Shown here: piece by piece, positions 26,898-35,026 of the stretch | How the letters are laid out: every line of letters starts with the position of its first letter | How positions within the stretch are numbered: position 1 is the stretch's first letter | Source of the DNA: Rhizomicrobium sp. | GTDB lineage: Bacteria > Pseudomonadota > Alphaproteobacteria > Micropepsales > Micropepsaceae | Length of the DNA: 64,000 nt | Direction: 5' to 3' | Assembly: GCA_037200985.1 (NCBI GenBank) | Contig: JBBCGJ010000001.1 | Span: 3,138,756 to 3,202,755, forward strand | The notes under the pieces: generated by a model | What the model saw: the letters and a program-made list of their open reading frames with translations, nothing else | What the model was told of the DNA's origin: nothing | The model's database searches: none | Position numbers and translations under genes: made by a program

Positions 26898-28109
26898 CTA
26901 GGCCATCGCCGCCTTGAGGTTCTCGTCGACCTTGTCGAGGAAGCCTTCGGTGGTGAGCCATTTCTGGTCCGGGCCGACGAGCAGCGCGAGGTCCTTGGTC
27001 ATGAAACCGGCCTCGACCGTCTCGACGCAGACCTTTTCCAGCGTGTGCGCGAACTTGTCGAGCGCGGCGTTGCCGTCGAGCTTGGCCCTGTGGCTAAGCC
27101 CGCGCGTCCAGGCGAAGATCGAGGCGATGGAATTGGTCGAGGTCGAGCGGCCCTTCTGGTATTCGCGGTAATGGCGCGTGACCGTGCCGTGCGCGGCTTC
27201 GGCTTCCACCGTCTTGCCGTCGGGCGTGAGCAGCACGCTGGTCATCAGGCCGAGGCTGCCGAAGCCTTGCGCCACCGTGTCGGACTGCACGTCGCCGTCG
27301 TAGTTCTTGCAGGCCCAGACATAGCCGCCGCTCCATTTCAGCGCGGCCGCCACCATGTCGTCGATCAGGCGGTGCTCATAGGTGATGCCGGCGGCCTTGT
27401 ACTTGTCGGCGAATTCGGCGTCGAACACCTCCTGGAACAGATCCTTGAAGCGGCCGTCATAGGCCTTGAGGATGGTGTTCTTGGTCGAGAGATAGAGCGG
27501 ATATTTGCGCGCCAGCGCGTAGTTCATCGAGGCGCGCGCGAAATCGATGATCGACCGGTCGAGATTGTACATCGCCATGGTGACGCCCGATCCCGGCGCC
27601 TGGAACACCTCGTGCTCGATCACCTTGCCGTCCTCGCCGACGAATTTGATCGAGAGCGTGCCCTTGCCCGGGAAGCGGAAATCGGTGGCGCGGTACTGGT
27701 CGCCATAGGCGTGGCGGCCGATCACGATGGGCTGGGTCCAGCCCGGCACCAGGCGCGGCACGTTCCTGCAGATGATCGGCTCGCGGAAGATCGTCCCCCC
27801 GAGAATATTTCGAATCGTGCCGTTGGGCGACTTCCACATCTTCTTGAGCTTGAACTCGGCGACGCGCGCCTCGTCCGGCGTGATGGTGGCGCATTTGACG
27901 CCGACGCCGTGCCGGGCGATGGCGTGGGCGGCGTCGATGGTGACCTGGTCGTCGGTGGCGTCGCGATGCTCGACGCCGAGGTCGTAATATTCGAGGTCGA
28001 TGTCGAGATAGGGCAGGATCAGCTTTTTCTTGATGAGGTCCCAGATGATGCGGGTCATCTCGTCGCCGTCGAGCTCGACGACCGGGTTGGCGACTTTGAT
28101 CTTGTCCAT
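26898..28109 (-). CDS. icd: NADP-dependent isocitrate dehydrogenase
   Basis: This TCA-cycle enzyme oxidises isocitrate to 2-oxoglutarate with NADP. The 403-aa protein is the eukaryote-like homodimeric type common in Alphaproteobacteria, starting [43 protein letters not shown] is the substrate loop, [22 protein letters not shown] the metal-binding Asp region, and [14 protein letters not shown] the cofactor region. The ATG at 28107-28109 gives the standard N-terminus. It is divergent from trmJ, with about 65 bases between the starts. Confidence 0.96.
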   Translation of the reverse strand: MDKIKVANPVVELDGDEMTRIIWDLIKKKLILPYLDIDLEYYDLGVEHRDATDDQVTIDAAHAIARHGVGVKCATITPDEARVAEFKLKKMWKSPNGTIRNILGGTIFREPIICRNVPRLVPGWTQPIVIGRHAYGDQYRATDFRFPGKGTLSIKFVGEDGKVIEHEVFQAPGSGVTMAMYNLDRSIIDFARASMNYALARKYPLYLSTKNTILKAYDGRFKDLFQEVFDAEFADKYKAAGITYEHRLIDDMVAAALKWSGGYVWACKNYDGDVQSDTVAQGFGSLGLMTSVLLTPDGKTVEAEAAHGTVTRHYREYQKGRSTSTNSIASIFAWTRGLSHRAKLDGNAALDKFAHTLEKVCVETVEAGFMTKDLALLVGPDQKWLTTEGFLDKVDENLKAAMA

Positions 28110-28174
28110 GGGGGCCTCGAAAGTGCTGCTGGCGCGGGGTATAGCGGGGGCCCATAGACCCGTCAAAGCCGCAA

Positions 28175-28924
28175 ATGACCGCCCCCGCCATCATCCTCAG
28201 CCATCCCCAGCTCGGCGAGAATATCGGCGCGGCGGTGCGGGCGATGAAGAATTTCGGCCTTTCGGACCTGCGGCTGGTCCGCCCACGCGACGGCTGGCCC
28301 AACGAGAAGGCGCGCCATATGGCGGCCGGCGCCGCCGACCTGCTCGACAAGGTGCGGTTGTACGACACGGCCGCCGCGGCGCTGGGCGACCTGCAGCTCG
28401 TCTTCGCGACCACGGCGCGCGAGCGCGGCGTCGCCAAGCCGGTCGTCACCCCGCCGGAAGCGGCGCGGCAGCTCCATGCGGCGGCGGCGCGGGGAACGCG
28501 CTGCGGCGTGCTGTTCGGCGGCGAGCGGGCGGGCCTGGACAATGACGAGGTGTCGCTGGCGACCTCGATCGTCACCATCCCGACGGTGGAGTTCTCCTCC
28601 CTCAATCTCGCGCAGTCGGTGATGCTGATCTGCTATGAGTGGTTCCGCGCCATGGACGAGAGCCCGCGCACGCGCATCGACCACGGACCCATCGCCAAAA
28701 AGGCGACGCGCGAGGAGATGTTCCAGCTCTTCGAGCATCTGGAGGGCGAGTTGCTGGCGAACGGCTTCCTCTATCCGCCCAGCAAGGAGACGCCGATGAT
28801 CCGCCACATGCGGGCGCTCCTGAACCGCGCCGACCTGACCGACCAGGAGGTGCGCACCATCCGCGGCATGATCGTGGCGCTCGCCAAGGGCAAGTTCCGC
28901 CGCCCGCCGCCGGAGGGGGCATGA
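28175..28924 (+). CDS. trmJ: tRNA (cytidine/uridine-2'-O-)-methyltransferase TrmJ
   Basis: TrmJ is a SPOUT-class enzyme that methylates the 2'-O of position 32 in tRNA anticodon loops. The 249-aa protein shows the family motifs in order: [22 protein letters not shown] near the N-terminus, then [20 protein letters not shown]. The knot region has [16 protein letters not shown] and [22 protein letters not shown], followed by a C-terminal helical extension. The start is ATG 28175. It overlaps the next gene through ATGA at 28921-28924. Confidence 0.92.
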   Translation: MTAPAIILSHPQLGENIGAAVRAMKNFGLSDLRLVRPRDGWPNEKARHMAAGAADLLDKVRLYDTAAAALGDLQLVFATTARERGVAKPVVTPPEAARQLHAAAARGTRCGVLFGGERAGLDNDEVSLATSIVTIPTVEFSSLNLAQSVMLICYEWFRAMDESPRTRIDHGPIAKKATREEMFQLFEHLEGELLANGFLYPPSKETPMIRHMRALLNRADLTDQEVRTIRGMIVALAKGKFRRPPPEGA

Positions 28925-29796
28925 CCGCCCTCGCCTTCGCCATCTTCGCCGTCGTCGCGCTGGTCGCGGCGGCGTTCGTCGTCGGGCCGGTGCTGCTGCG
29001 TCTCAGGAACCGCCAGGGCCTGGTGCTGGGAGCGGCGGCCGTGCTGTTCGTGTTCGGCATCGGCGGGGCGCTCTATCTCACGCTCGGCCATCCGGCGCTG
29101 GCGGTGCGCACGCTGAAAGGCAAGGACGACCATGGCACCAATGCCCTGATCGGCCGGCTCGCCGCCGCGGTGAAGAGGCAGCCCCGCGATCCGCGCGGCT
29201 GGGCCCTGCTGGGCCAGTATTACTTCTCGGCGAACGACCCGTCCGATGCGGCGAGCGCCTTCTCGCGCGCCATCGACGCGGCGACGGCCCAGGGCCAGCG
29301 CTATTCCTTCCTCTATTCGGCCTATGGCGAGGCGTTGACCCAGGCCGCCATGGGCGCGGTGACGCCGGAGGCGGAAACGGCCTTCACCCAGGCGCTGGCG
29401 GTCGATCCCAAGGACAGGTCGGCGCGCTATTTCCTCGGCCTCGCATCGGCGGCGCGCGGCAATGCGCCGATGGCGTTGCAATACTGGAACGGCCTGCTCG
29501 CCGACACGCCGGCGAAGTCGGAGCTGCATGCCGACCTTGTCGATCGGATCGCGGCGCTGACAGCGCGCAGCGGCGGCGCCGCGCCCAATATCGCCGCGAT
29601 GGTCGCTGGCCTCGCGGCGCGGCTCAAAGCCAATCCCGACGATGCCGAGGGCTGGCAGCGGCTGATCCGCGCCTATGCCGTGCTCGGCGATCAGGAGAAG
29701 GCGCGCGCCGCCCTGGCCGACGCGCGCAAGGCGTTCGCCGGCAACAGGGACGCGCTCACCGCCTTCGAGGCGGAGCGGAAGTCGCTGGGACTCTAG
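28921..29796 (+). CDS. Membrane-anchored TPR protein, CcmI/CycH-like (cytochrome c biogenesis)
   Basis: The 291-aa protein has two N-terminal transmembrane helices ([27 protein letters not shown] and LVLGAAAVLFVFGIGGALYLTLG) and then TPR repeats in the periplasm. The repeats are visible as PRGWALLGQYYFSANDPSDAASAFSRAI and SARYFLGLASAARGNAPMALQYW. This layout matches CcmI/CycH, which delivers apocytochrome c to the heme ligase, but no other ccm gene is nearby. The product could be a generic TPR membrane protein. It is coupled to trmJ by a 4-base overlap. Confidence 0.72.
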   Translation: MTALAFAIFAVVALVAAAFVVGPVLLRLRNRQGLVLGAAAVLFVFGIGGALYLTLGHPALAVRTLKGKDDHGTNALIGRLAAAVKRQPRDPRGWALLGQYYFSANDPSDAASAFSRAIDAATAQGQRYSFLYSAYGEALTQAAMGAVTPEAETAFTQALAVDPKDRSARYFLGLASAARGNAPMALQYWNGLLADTPAKSELHADLVDRIAALTARSGGAAPNIAAMVAGLAARLKANPDDAEGWQRLIRAYAVLGDQEKARAALADARKAFAGNRDALTAFEAERKSLGL

Positions 29797-30083
29797 GTGT
29801 CCGCGGCGTGGGCGCGCAGCTTGGACCAATCGTCCTCGGTGTCCTCGACCACGATGGTGATGTAGCAATAGTTCATCACATATTTGAACAGGCGCGAGCG
29901 GACCTTGCCCTTCAGCGGCACGTTGCGCATGCCCGGATCGTCGCCCGGGATATCGACATAGTCGCCGACATTGGGGATCAGCGCGAACTGGTCATGGTCG
30001 ACTTCGACATCCACCGGCTGGGTATTGTCCACCGGCAGAGCGCCGCCTTTGGGCAGGTAGCGATAGTCGATTCCGTATTTCAC
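29793..30083 (-). CDS. Conserved-looking hypothetical protein, 96 aa
   Basis: A soluble protein beginning MKYGIDYRYLPKGGALPVD, with PNVGDYVDIPGDD and the tail NYCYITIVVEDTEDDWSKLRA. The alternation of short hydrophobic strands suggests a small beta-rich domain. I recognise no family. The 3' end overlaps the end of the convergent TPR gene by four bases, and the start ATG 30081-30083 has a GAGA-type upstream region. Codon use is typical of the genome. Confidence 0.6.
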   Translation of the reverse strand: MKYGIDYRYLPKGGALPVDNTQPVDVEVDHDQFALIPNVGDYVDIPGDDPGMRNVPLKGKVRSRLFKYVMNYCYITIVVEDTEDDWSKLRAHAADT

Positions 30084-30170
30084 TGGGATGTCTCCATGCG
30101 ACGGGAAAGGCGGTAAGCCGCATACTTACCGCGACTTGGCCCAAGTCAAGCGGCCAGGACGGGCGACAGC

Positions 30171-30198
30171 AAAAAGGCGACCCTTGGGCCGCCTTTTT
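30171..30198. terminator. Bidirectional hairpin terminator
   Basis: AAAAAGGCG pairs with CGCCTTTTT around a CCC/GGG inner stem, with T runs on both strands. It lies downstream of the minus-strand gene ending at 30229. Confidence 0.75.
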
Positions 30199-30228
30199 CG
30201 CATAGAGAGCGCAATTTCGAGGGGGCGT

Positions 30229-30504
30229 TCAGCCCGAGATCCGGCCCTGCCAGACCGGCCAGCAATTGGTCTTCCCGGCGCGCTTTTCGGAATTGTAGAG
30301 CTTCATCTGGGCATCGGCGGCGCTGACGCCGGCCTGGAGCGCCGTGAAGTCCGTCCCACCCGCGCACCAGACGTAGAACTGATGCCGCCCGGCGGCGAAG
30401 AAATCGGCCTGCTTGGAGGAGGTGAGATTTGCCGCGAGCGCCACGCCCGCTACCGCCACCACGATGCCGCCAACGGCCGCGCCCAGAACCCGCTTCATCG
30501 TCAT
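30229..30504 (-). CDS. Small exported or membrane-anchored hypothetical protein, 91 aa
   Basis: The N-terminus MTMKRVLGAAVGGIVVAVAGVALAAN is a signal peptide or membrane anchor. The rest contains two cysteines (YVWCAGG and KTNCWPVWQG), which could form a periplasmic disulfide. GGAG lies about nine bases before the chosen ATG 30502-30504, and a second in-frame ATG follows at 30496-30498. A terminator hairpin lies just downstream. I do not recognise a family. Confidence 0.6.
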   Translation of the reverse strand: MTMKRVLGAAVGGIVVAVAGVALAANLTSSKQADFFAAGRHQFYVWCAGGTDFTALQAGVSAADAQMKLYNSEKRAGKTNCWPVWQGRISG

Positions 30505-30720
30505 ATGCGCCCACTCCAAAGATCGATCGCTTACGGGCCCTTGCCACGGGGCCCAAATCCTTTCGTCGGGCTTGCGCCCCTTTGTCGTCTTGTTTCCCGC
30601 CCCAGCGGGGCGTGCCGTGCTTCGCGGCATGCCTCTGTCCAGCGCGGGAAGGCTACACAAGGCACCTCGCCTTGTCATGCTTAATGTCGGGCCCGAGGAA
30701 CCTCCATCCGGGAAATAAAC

Positions 30721-31476
30721 TTATGAGGTTACCCTTGTGGCCTCGGCCCCGAGATCGGCCAGCATGCGCTCGATTTCGGCCGCGGCGGTCTCGACTTCGG
30801 CGGCGTCGCGCCCGCGCGCGACAAGCTGAACGCCGGAGCCATCCTCGCGATAGAAGGGATAGCTGCCGATTGCGACATCTTTATGAGATTTCTGGATGGC
30901 CTCGAGGCCCGCGGCGAGACGGCCTTCGGGAACCTTCGTCTGCACCGTCGCGGCGTGCACGACCGCGCCGCGCTGAAGCAAGGGCTCGATCGCATCGAGC
31001 ATGGCGCGCATGATCATCGGCACGCCGGCCATCACGAAGACATTGCCGATATGCACGCCCGGCGCGGTGGAGACGCTGTTGCGCACCAGCTCGGCGCCGA
31101 CCGGCACCAGCGCCATGCGCTTGCGCGCTTCGTTGAACTCACCCGGCTTGTAACGCGCCGCCATCATCGCCATCGCCTCGGGGTGATAGTGCACGTCGAC
31201 GCCGAAGGCCGCGGCGATGGCTTCGAAGGTGATGTCGTCATGCGTCGGGCCGATGCCGCCGGTCGTGAAGACGTAAGTGTAGCGGGCGCGCAGCGCGTTC
31301 ACCGCGGCCACGATCTCCGCCGTCACATCGGGCACGACACGGGCCTCGCGCAGGTCGATGCCGAGCGCGGCCAGGAATTTCGCGATATAGGCGGTGTTGG
31401 TGTCCTGGGTGCGGCCCGACAGGATCTCGTCGCCGATGACGAGGATGGCGGCGGTCACGGGCGCGGGCTGGCTCAT
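30721..31476 (-). CDS. MoaB/MogA-fold protein (CinA N-terminal type molybdopterin-binding domain)
   Basis: The 251-aa protein is the stand-alone CinA-like type. ILVIGDEILSGRTQDTNTAYIAKFLAALGI and FTTGGIGPTHDDITFEAIAAAF are the classical molybdopterin-binding motifs (GDE and GGxGPTxDD). It lacks the C-terminal CinA nicotinamide-nucleotide amidase domain and instead has a shorter C-terminal alpha/beta tail. Family members are annotated as competence/damage-inducible protein A N-terminal or as FAD synthase-like; the substrate here is unknown. The start ATG 31474-31476 is chosen over longer frames. It is divergent from map. Confidence 0.85.
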   Translation of the reverse strand: MSQPAPVTAAILVIGDEILSGRTQDTNTAYIAKFLAALGIDLREARVVPDVTAEIVAAVNALRARYTYVFTTGGIGPTHDDITFEAIAAAFGVDVHYHPEAMAMMAARYKPGEFNEARKRMALVPVGAELVRNSVSTAPGVHIGNVFVMAGVPMIMRAMLDAIEPLLQRGAVVHAATVQTKVPEGRLAAGLEAIQKSHKDVAIGSYPFYREDGSGVQLVARGRDAAEVETAAAEIERMLADLGAEATRVTS

Positions 31477-31574
31477 GGGGCGAAGCCGGTGTAAGACGTT
31501 GTTGCGTTCGACGCGCCTAGAAAACAGGGGATTTGCCCCTACATCAAGCGACCCAAATCGACGGAATTGCCGCA

Positions 31575-32411
31575 ATGTCCTTCATGCCCGACGCCGAAGC
31601 CTTCGAAGCCACCCGCCGCGCCCATTTCGCGGTGACGCTGCACAACCCGTCCGATTTCGAGGGCATGCGCCGCGCCGGACGGCTGGCGGCGGAGGTGCTC
31701 GACCTCATGGTTCCCGCGGTGAAGCCGGGCGTCACGACGGAATATCTCGACAAGCTGGCTTACGATTACGTCGTCAGCCACGGCGCCATCCCGGCCTGCC
31801 TGGGCTATCGCGGCTATCGCCACACGCTGTGCACCTCGATCAACCACGTCGTCTGCCACGGCATCCCGAACGACAAGCCGCTGCGCGACGGCGATATCGT
31901 CAACATCGACGTGACGGTGATCGTGGACGGCTGGCACGGCGACACCAGCCGCATGTATCTGGTCGGCGACGTGAAGCTGAAGGCCAAGAGGCTGGTCGAC
32001 ATCACCTATGAGTCGATGCTGCGCGGCATCGCCGCGGTCACGCCGGGCAACACGACGGGCGACATCGGCCATGCCATCCAGTCCTATGCCGAGGGCCAGG
32101 AGCGCTGCGCCGTGGTGCGCGATTTCTGCGGCCATGGCGTCGGCCGCATCTTCCACGCCCTGCCCAACATCGTGCACTACGGAAAGCCCGGCCACGGCAT
32201 CGGTCTGAAGCCCGGCATGTTCTTCACCATCGAGCCGATGATCAATCTGGGCGGCTATGGCGTGAAGGTCCTGAACGACGGCTGGACCGCGGTGACGCGC
32301 GACCGCTCGCTGTCGGCCCAGTTCGAACATTCCGTGGGCGTCACCGAGGATGGCGTCGAGATCTTCACGAAATCGCCCAAGGGCTGGGACAAGCCGCCCT
32401 ACGGGATCTGA
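31575..32411 (+). CDS. map: Methionine aminopeptidase, type I
   Basis: The enzyme removes the initiator methionine from nascent proteins. The 278-aa protein has FEGMRRAGRLAAEVLDLM and then the metal-ligand segments: GDIVNIDVTVIVDGWHGDTSRMY (two Asp), FCGHGVGRIFHALPNIVHYG (His) and FTIEPMINLGG plus FEHSVGVTEDGVEIFT (two Glu). The N-terminal extension before LHNPSDFEGM is short and has no zinc finger. ATG 31575 is used; the in-frame start at 31533 is possible, but neither has a strong SD. It is followed by radC after 82 bases. Confidence 0.93.
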   Translation: MSFMPDAEAFEATRRAHFAVTLHNPSDFEGMRRAGRLAAEVLDLMVPAVKPGVTTEYLDKLAYDYVVSHGAIPACLGYRGYRHTLCTSINHVVCHGIPNDKPLRDGDIVNIDVTVIVDGWHGDTSRMYLVGDVKLKAKRLVDITYESMLRGIAAVTPGNTTGDIGHAIQSYAEGQERCAVVRDFCGHGVGRIFHALPNIVHYGKPGHGIGLKPGMFFTIEPMINLGGYGVKVLNDGWTAVTRDRSLSAQFEHSVGVTEDGVEIFTKSPKGWDKPPYGI

Positions 32412-32493
32412 TTTACGCCCGTCAATTTTGACGCCGCCCGCTTCGTGCGCGACGGGACGCCTGATAAGCTCGGGTCCGCGGACGGGGCGAGCG

Positions 32494-33249
32494 ATGGCGC
32501 GCAAGAACACCAAGCCTGCGGAAGACACGATGCGGGGCGCCGCCGACATGGGCCTGCCCTTTCGCGACCCCGAGCCGGAGGCGCACCAGATCGGCCATCG
32601 CGAACGCCTGCGCGAGCGCTTCCTGGAAGGCGGCGCCGGCGCCATGCCGGACTATGAATTGATGGAGCTCGTGCTGTTCGCCGCGATCCCGCGCCGCGAT
32701 ACGAAACCGCTCGCCAAGCAGCTCATCGCCCATTTCGGAAGTTTCGCCGAGGCCATCGCGGCGCCCCGCGCCCGGCTGCTCGAAGTGGACGGGGTCGGGG
32801 ACGCGGTCGTCGCGCAGCTCAAGATCGTGGAGGCCGCGGCGCTCCGGCTTTCGCGCAATGCCATGCTGAACAAGCCGGCGCTGTCGTCCTGGGCGGCGCT
32901 GATCGACTATTGCACGGCGGCGATGGCGCGCAGCCCGAACGAGGAATTCCGCATCCTGTTCCTGGACCGCAAGAACATCCTGATCGCCGACGAGGTGCAG
33001 ACCCGCGGCACCGTCGACCATGCGCCGGTCTATCCGCGCGAGATCGTCAAGCGGGCGCTGGAGCTGGGCGCGAGCGCGGTGATCCTGGTGCACAACCATC
33101 CGAGCGGCGATCCGACGCCGAGCCGCGCCGACATCGAGATGACCCGCGACGTGGCGGCGGCGGCCAAGGCCCTGAACATCGCGGTGCACGACCATCTGGT
33201 GATCGGCCGCAGCGGCCATGCCAGCTTCAAGGCGCTGGGACTGTTGTAG
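32494..33249 (+). CDS. radC: RadC-family JAB/MPN domain protein
   Basis: The 251-aa protein has the N-terminal UPF0758 helix-hairpin-helix (DYELMELVLFAAIPRRDTKPLAKQLI and LLEVDGVGDAVVAQLK). The C-terminal JAB metallo-domain has ILVHNHPSGDPTPS (HxH...D) with an upstream Glu in RGTVDHAPVYPREIVKRAL. The biochemical role of chromosomal RadC is unsettled despite its name. ATG 32494 follows a GGGCGAGCG region. Its mobile-element relatives are antirestriction genes, but this copy sits in a housekeeping context. Confidence 0.93.
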   Translation: MARKNTKPAEDTMRGAADMGLPFRDPEPEAHQIGHRERLRERFLEGGAGAMPDYELMELVLFAAIPRRDTKPLAKQLIAHFGSFAEAIAAPRARLLEVDGVGDAVVAQLKIVEAAALRLSRNAMLNKPALSSWAALIDYCTAAMARSPNEEFRILFLDRKNILIADEVQTRGTVDHAPVYPREIVKRALELGASAVILVHNHPSGDPTPSRADIEMTRDVAAAAKALNIAVHDHLVIGRSGHASFKALGLL

Positions 33250-33308
33250 ATAGGTGTTGCCGGCCTTTCGCGCGGCGCTGCTATAGTCGCGGTCAAATCG
33301 GGGAAATC

Positions 33309-34199
33309 ATGCTGCGTTTCGTGCTGCGCGAGGCCGGGAGGACGGGGCTGGGCCTGGCGGGCGCCGTGCTGCTCGCCGCCGCCATTTCCGCGCTCGCGAC
33401 GCCGGGCGCCGGCGACGGGATCTGGCATTTCCTGGTCGCCTGGGGACGCGCCCTGGACGCCTTCGCCCATTTCGATTTCGGCCATAGCGCCATGACCGGC
33501 GCGTCCGCGCGCGCGGAACTCGCCGACCGCTTGCCGCTGACGCTGGGCCTGGTGCTGGAAGGCTTCGTGATCGCTCTGATCGTAGGAATCCCGGTCGGGT
33601 TCCTGTTCGGCGCCGGGCCGGCGCGGCGCGCGGCGGCGCCCCTCGTCCAGGTTCTTTCGGCGGCGCCGATCTTCTGCGCCGGCCTGGCGCTCGCCTTCGT
33701 CGCGGCCAACCTGCTGCACTGGCCGGTGCCGCGCGGCACCGGCGTCGCGGCCGGGCTGGCGCTCGTGCCCAGGGACGCGCGTGGGCTCGAAACGCTTCTG
33801 CTTCCCGTCCTGACCGTCGGACTGTCCGGCGCCGCGGCGGCGCAACTTGCGCTGCGGCGGGCCGGCGCCGAATCGGCGCGCCAGCCCTGGCGGACGCAGC
33901 TTCGCCGCATGGGCCTGCCGGCCTGGGAGATCGAAACCGTCTACGGCGTGCCCCAGATTTTCGCCGGCCTCCTGACCGATCTGGGCGAGGTGATGCTGGC
34001 GCTGTTCTCGGCCGCCGCGGTGGCGGAATGGGTGTTCAACTATGCGGGCGCGGCCGATCTGTTCGTCAAATCGGTGGCGCTGCACGACTGGGCGATCGTG
34101 TCGCCCATCCTTCTGAGCTTCGCCGGGCTGACGATGATCGCCGATCTCATCGGCCGCTGCGCCGCCTATCCGCTGGTCGCGACGGGGGCCGCGCCATGA
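33309..34199 (+). CDS. Divergent peptide-type ABC transporter permease (DppB-like)
   Basis: The 296-aa membrane protein resembles the DppB/OppB family (PF00528). It has an N-terminal helix, a periplasmic loop, and the core ADRLPLTLGLVLEGFVIALIVGIPVGFLFG, VQVLSAAPIFCAGLALAFVAANLL and VLTVGLSGAAAAQLALRR. The cytoplasmic coupling segment is QLRRMGLPAWEIETVYGVPQIFAGLLTDLGEVML. The EAA loop is poorly conserved. It is the first gene of a three-gene operon, with an ATGA overlap to the second permease. No substrate-binding protein is adjacent, so substrate and direction of transport are unknown. Confidence 0.8.
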   Translation: MLRFVLREAGRTGLGLAGAVLLAAAISALATPGAGDGIWHFLVAWGRALDAFAHFDFGHSAMTGASARAELADRLPLTLGLVLEGFVIALIVGIPVGFLFGAGPARRAAAPLVQVLSAAPIFCAGLALAFVAANLLHWPVPRGTGVAAGLALVPRDARGLETLLLPVLTVGLSGAAAAQLALRRAGAESARQPWRTQLRRMGLPAWEIETVYGVPQIFAGLLTDLGEVMLALFSAAAVAEWVFNYAGAADLFVKSVALHDWAIVSPILLSFAGLTMIADLIGRCAAYPLVATGAAP

Positions 34200-35026
34200 C
34201 CCTCGCGGCGACCGCGCAGGCGCCGTCGGGCGCGACCTCGCTGCACGCCATGCTCAGGATCGTGGGATGGATCGGGCTCGGCCTGATCGCGGTCGCGGTG
34301 AGCCTGTCGGACTTCCTCGCCGGCGCGCCGGCGAATGCGACCGGCATCGGGCCGCTGCTCGCGCCGCCCTCGGCGGACTTCCGCTTCGGGACCGACATCC
34401 TGGGCCGCGACATGCTGAGCGAGACGCTGCACGCGCTGAGCGCCACGGTGCGCAGCGCCCTGCCCGCCACCGTCGTGACTCTGATCGCCGGCGCCCTGTT
34501 CGGCTTCGTGGCGGCCAGGCTGCCGCGTTCGCTCGCACTGGCGGTCCGCAGCCTCGTGGGAATTCTCGCCTCGCTGCCGGCGCTGCTGCTGGCGGTGCTG
34601 GTGATCGGGCTTTCGACGCGCGACTGGGCGGCGGTGGCGGCGGGATTGTCGGCCGCGCCCTTCACCTTCGTGCGTGCCTTCGACCGGGCGCGGATCGAGG
34701 AGCGCGCGACCCATTCCGAGTATGCGCGGGCGACCGGCATTTCCGCCTCCACGCTGCTCCGGCGCGACCTCGTCTACGAATTCAGCGACACGATCCTCTC
34801 CAGCGCGGCGCGCGCGCTGGCGGCGGTGACGCTGGTCCTGTCGACCGTGAGCTTCTTGGGCTTCGGCGCGGTGCCGCCGCACCGCGACCTCGGCCTGATG
34901 ATCGCGGCGGCCAAGCCCTATTTTCTGCACGCCTGGTGGACGGCGGCGTTTCCCGCCCTGGCGCTGACCCTCTTGATCCTGTTCGCACGGCTGGCGGCCG
35001 GGCTCGACGAAGGCGAACGGGCATGA
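34196..35026 (+). CDS. Divergent peptide-type ABC transporter permease (DppC-like)
   Basis: This 276-aa protein resembles DppC/OppC. After one N-terminal helix comes FGTDILGRDMLSETLHALSATVRSALPATVVT, the family entry motif (GTDxxGRDxLS). Then follow ASLPALLLAVLVIGL and the EAA-like loop EYARATGISASTLLRRDLVYEFSDTILSSAARALAAVTLVLSTVSFLG. It forms a heterodimer with the preceding permease, as usual in the family. Both ends overlap neighbours by ATGA, so translation is coupled across the operon. Confidence 0.83.
   Translation: MTLAATAQAPSGATSLHAMLRIVGWIGLGLIAVAVSLSDFLAGAPANATGIGPLLAPPSADFRFGTDILGRDMLSETLHALSATVRSALPATVVTLIAGALFGFVAARLPRSLALAVRSLVGILASLPALLLAVLVIGLSTRDWAAVAAGLSAAPFTFVRAFDRARIEERATHSEYARATGISASTLLRRDLVYEFSDTILSSAARALAAVTLVLSTVSFLGFGAVPPHRDLGLMIAAAKPYFLHAWWTAAFPALALTLLILFARLAAGLDEGERA

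Noticed and set aside
30505..30720. Gene in the spacer between the 91-aa exported protein and the MoaB-fold gene
   Set aside because: Open frames here are GC-skew artefacts without RBS or motifs; only short inverted sequences are seen.
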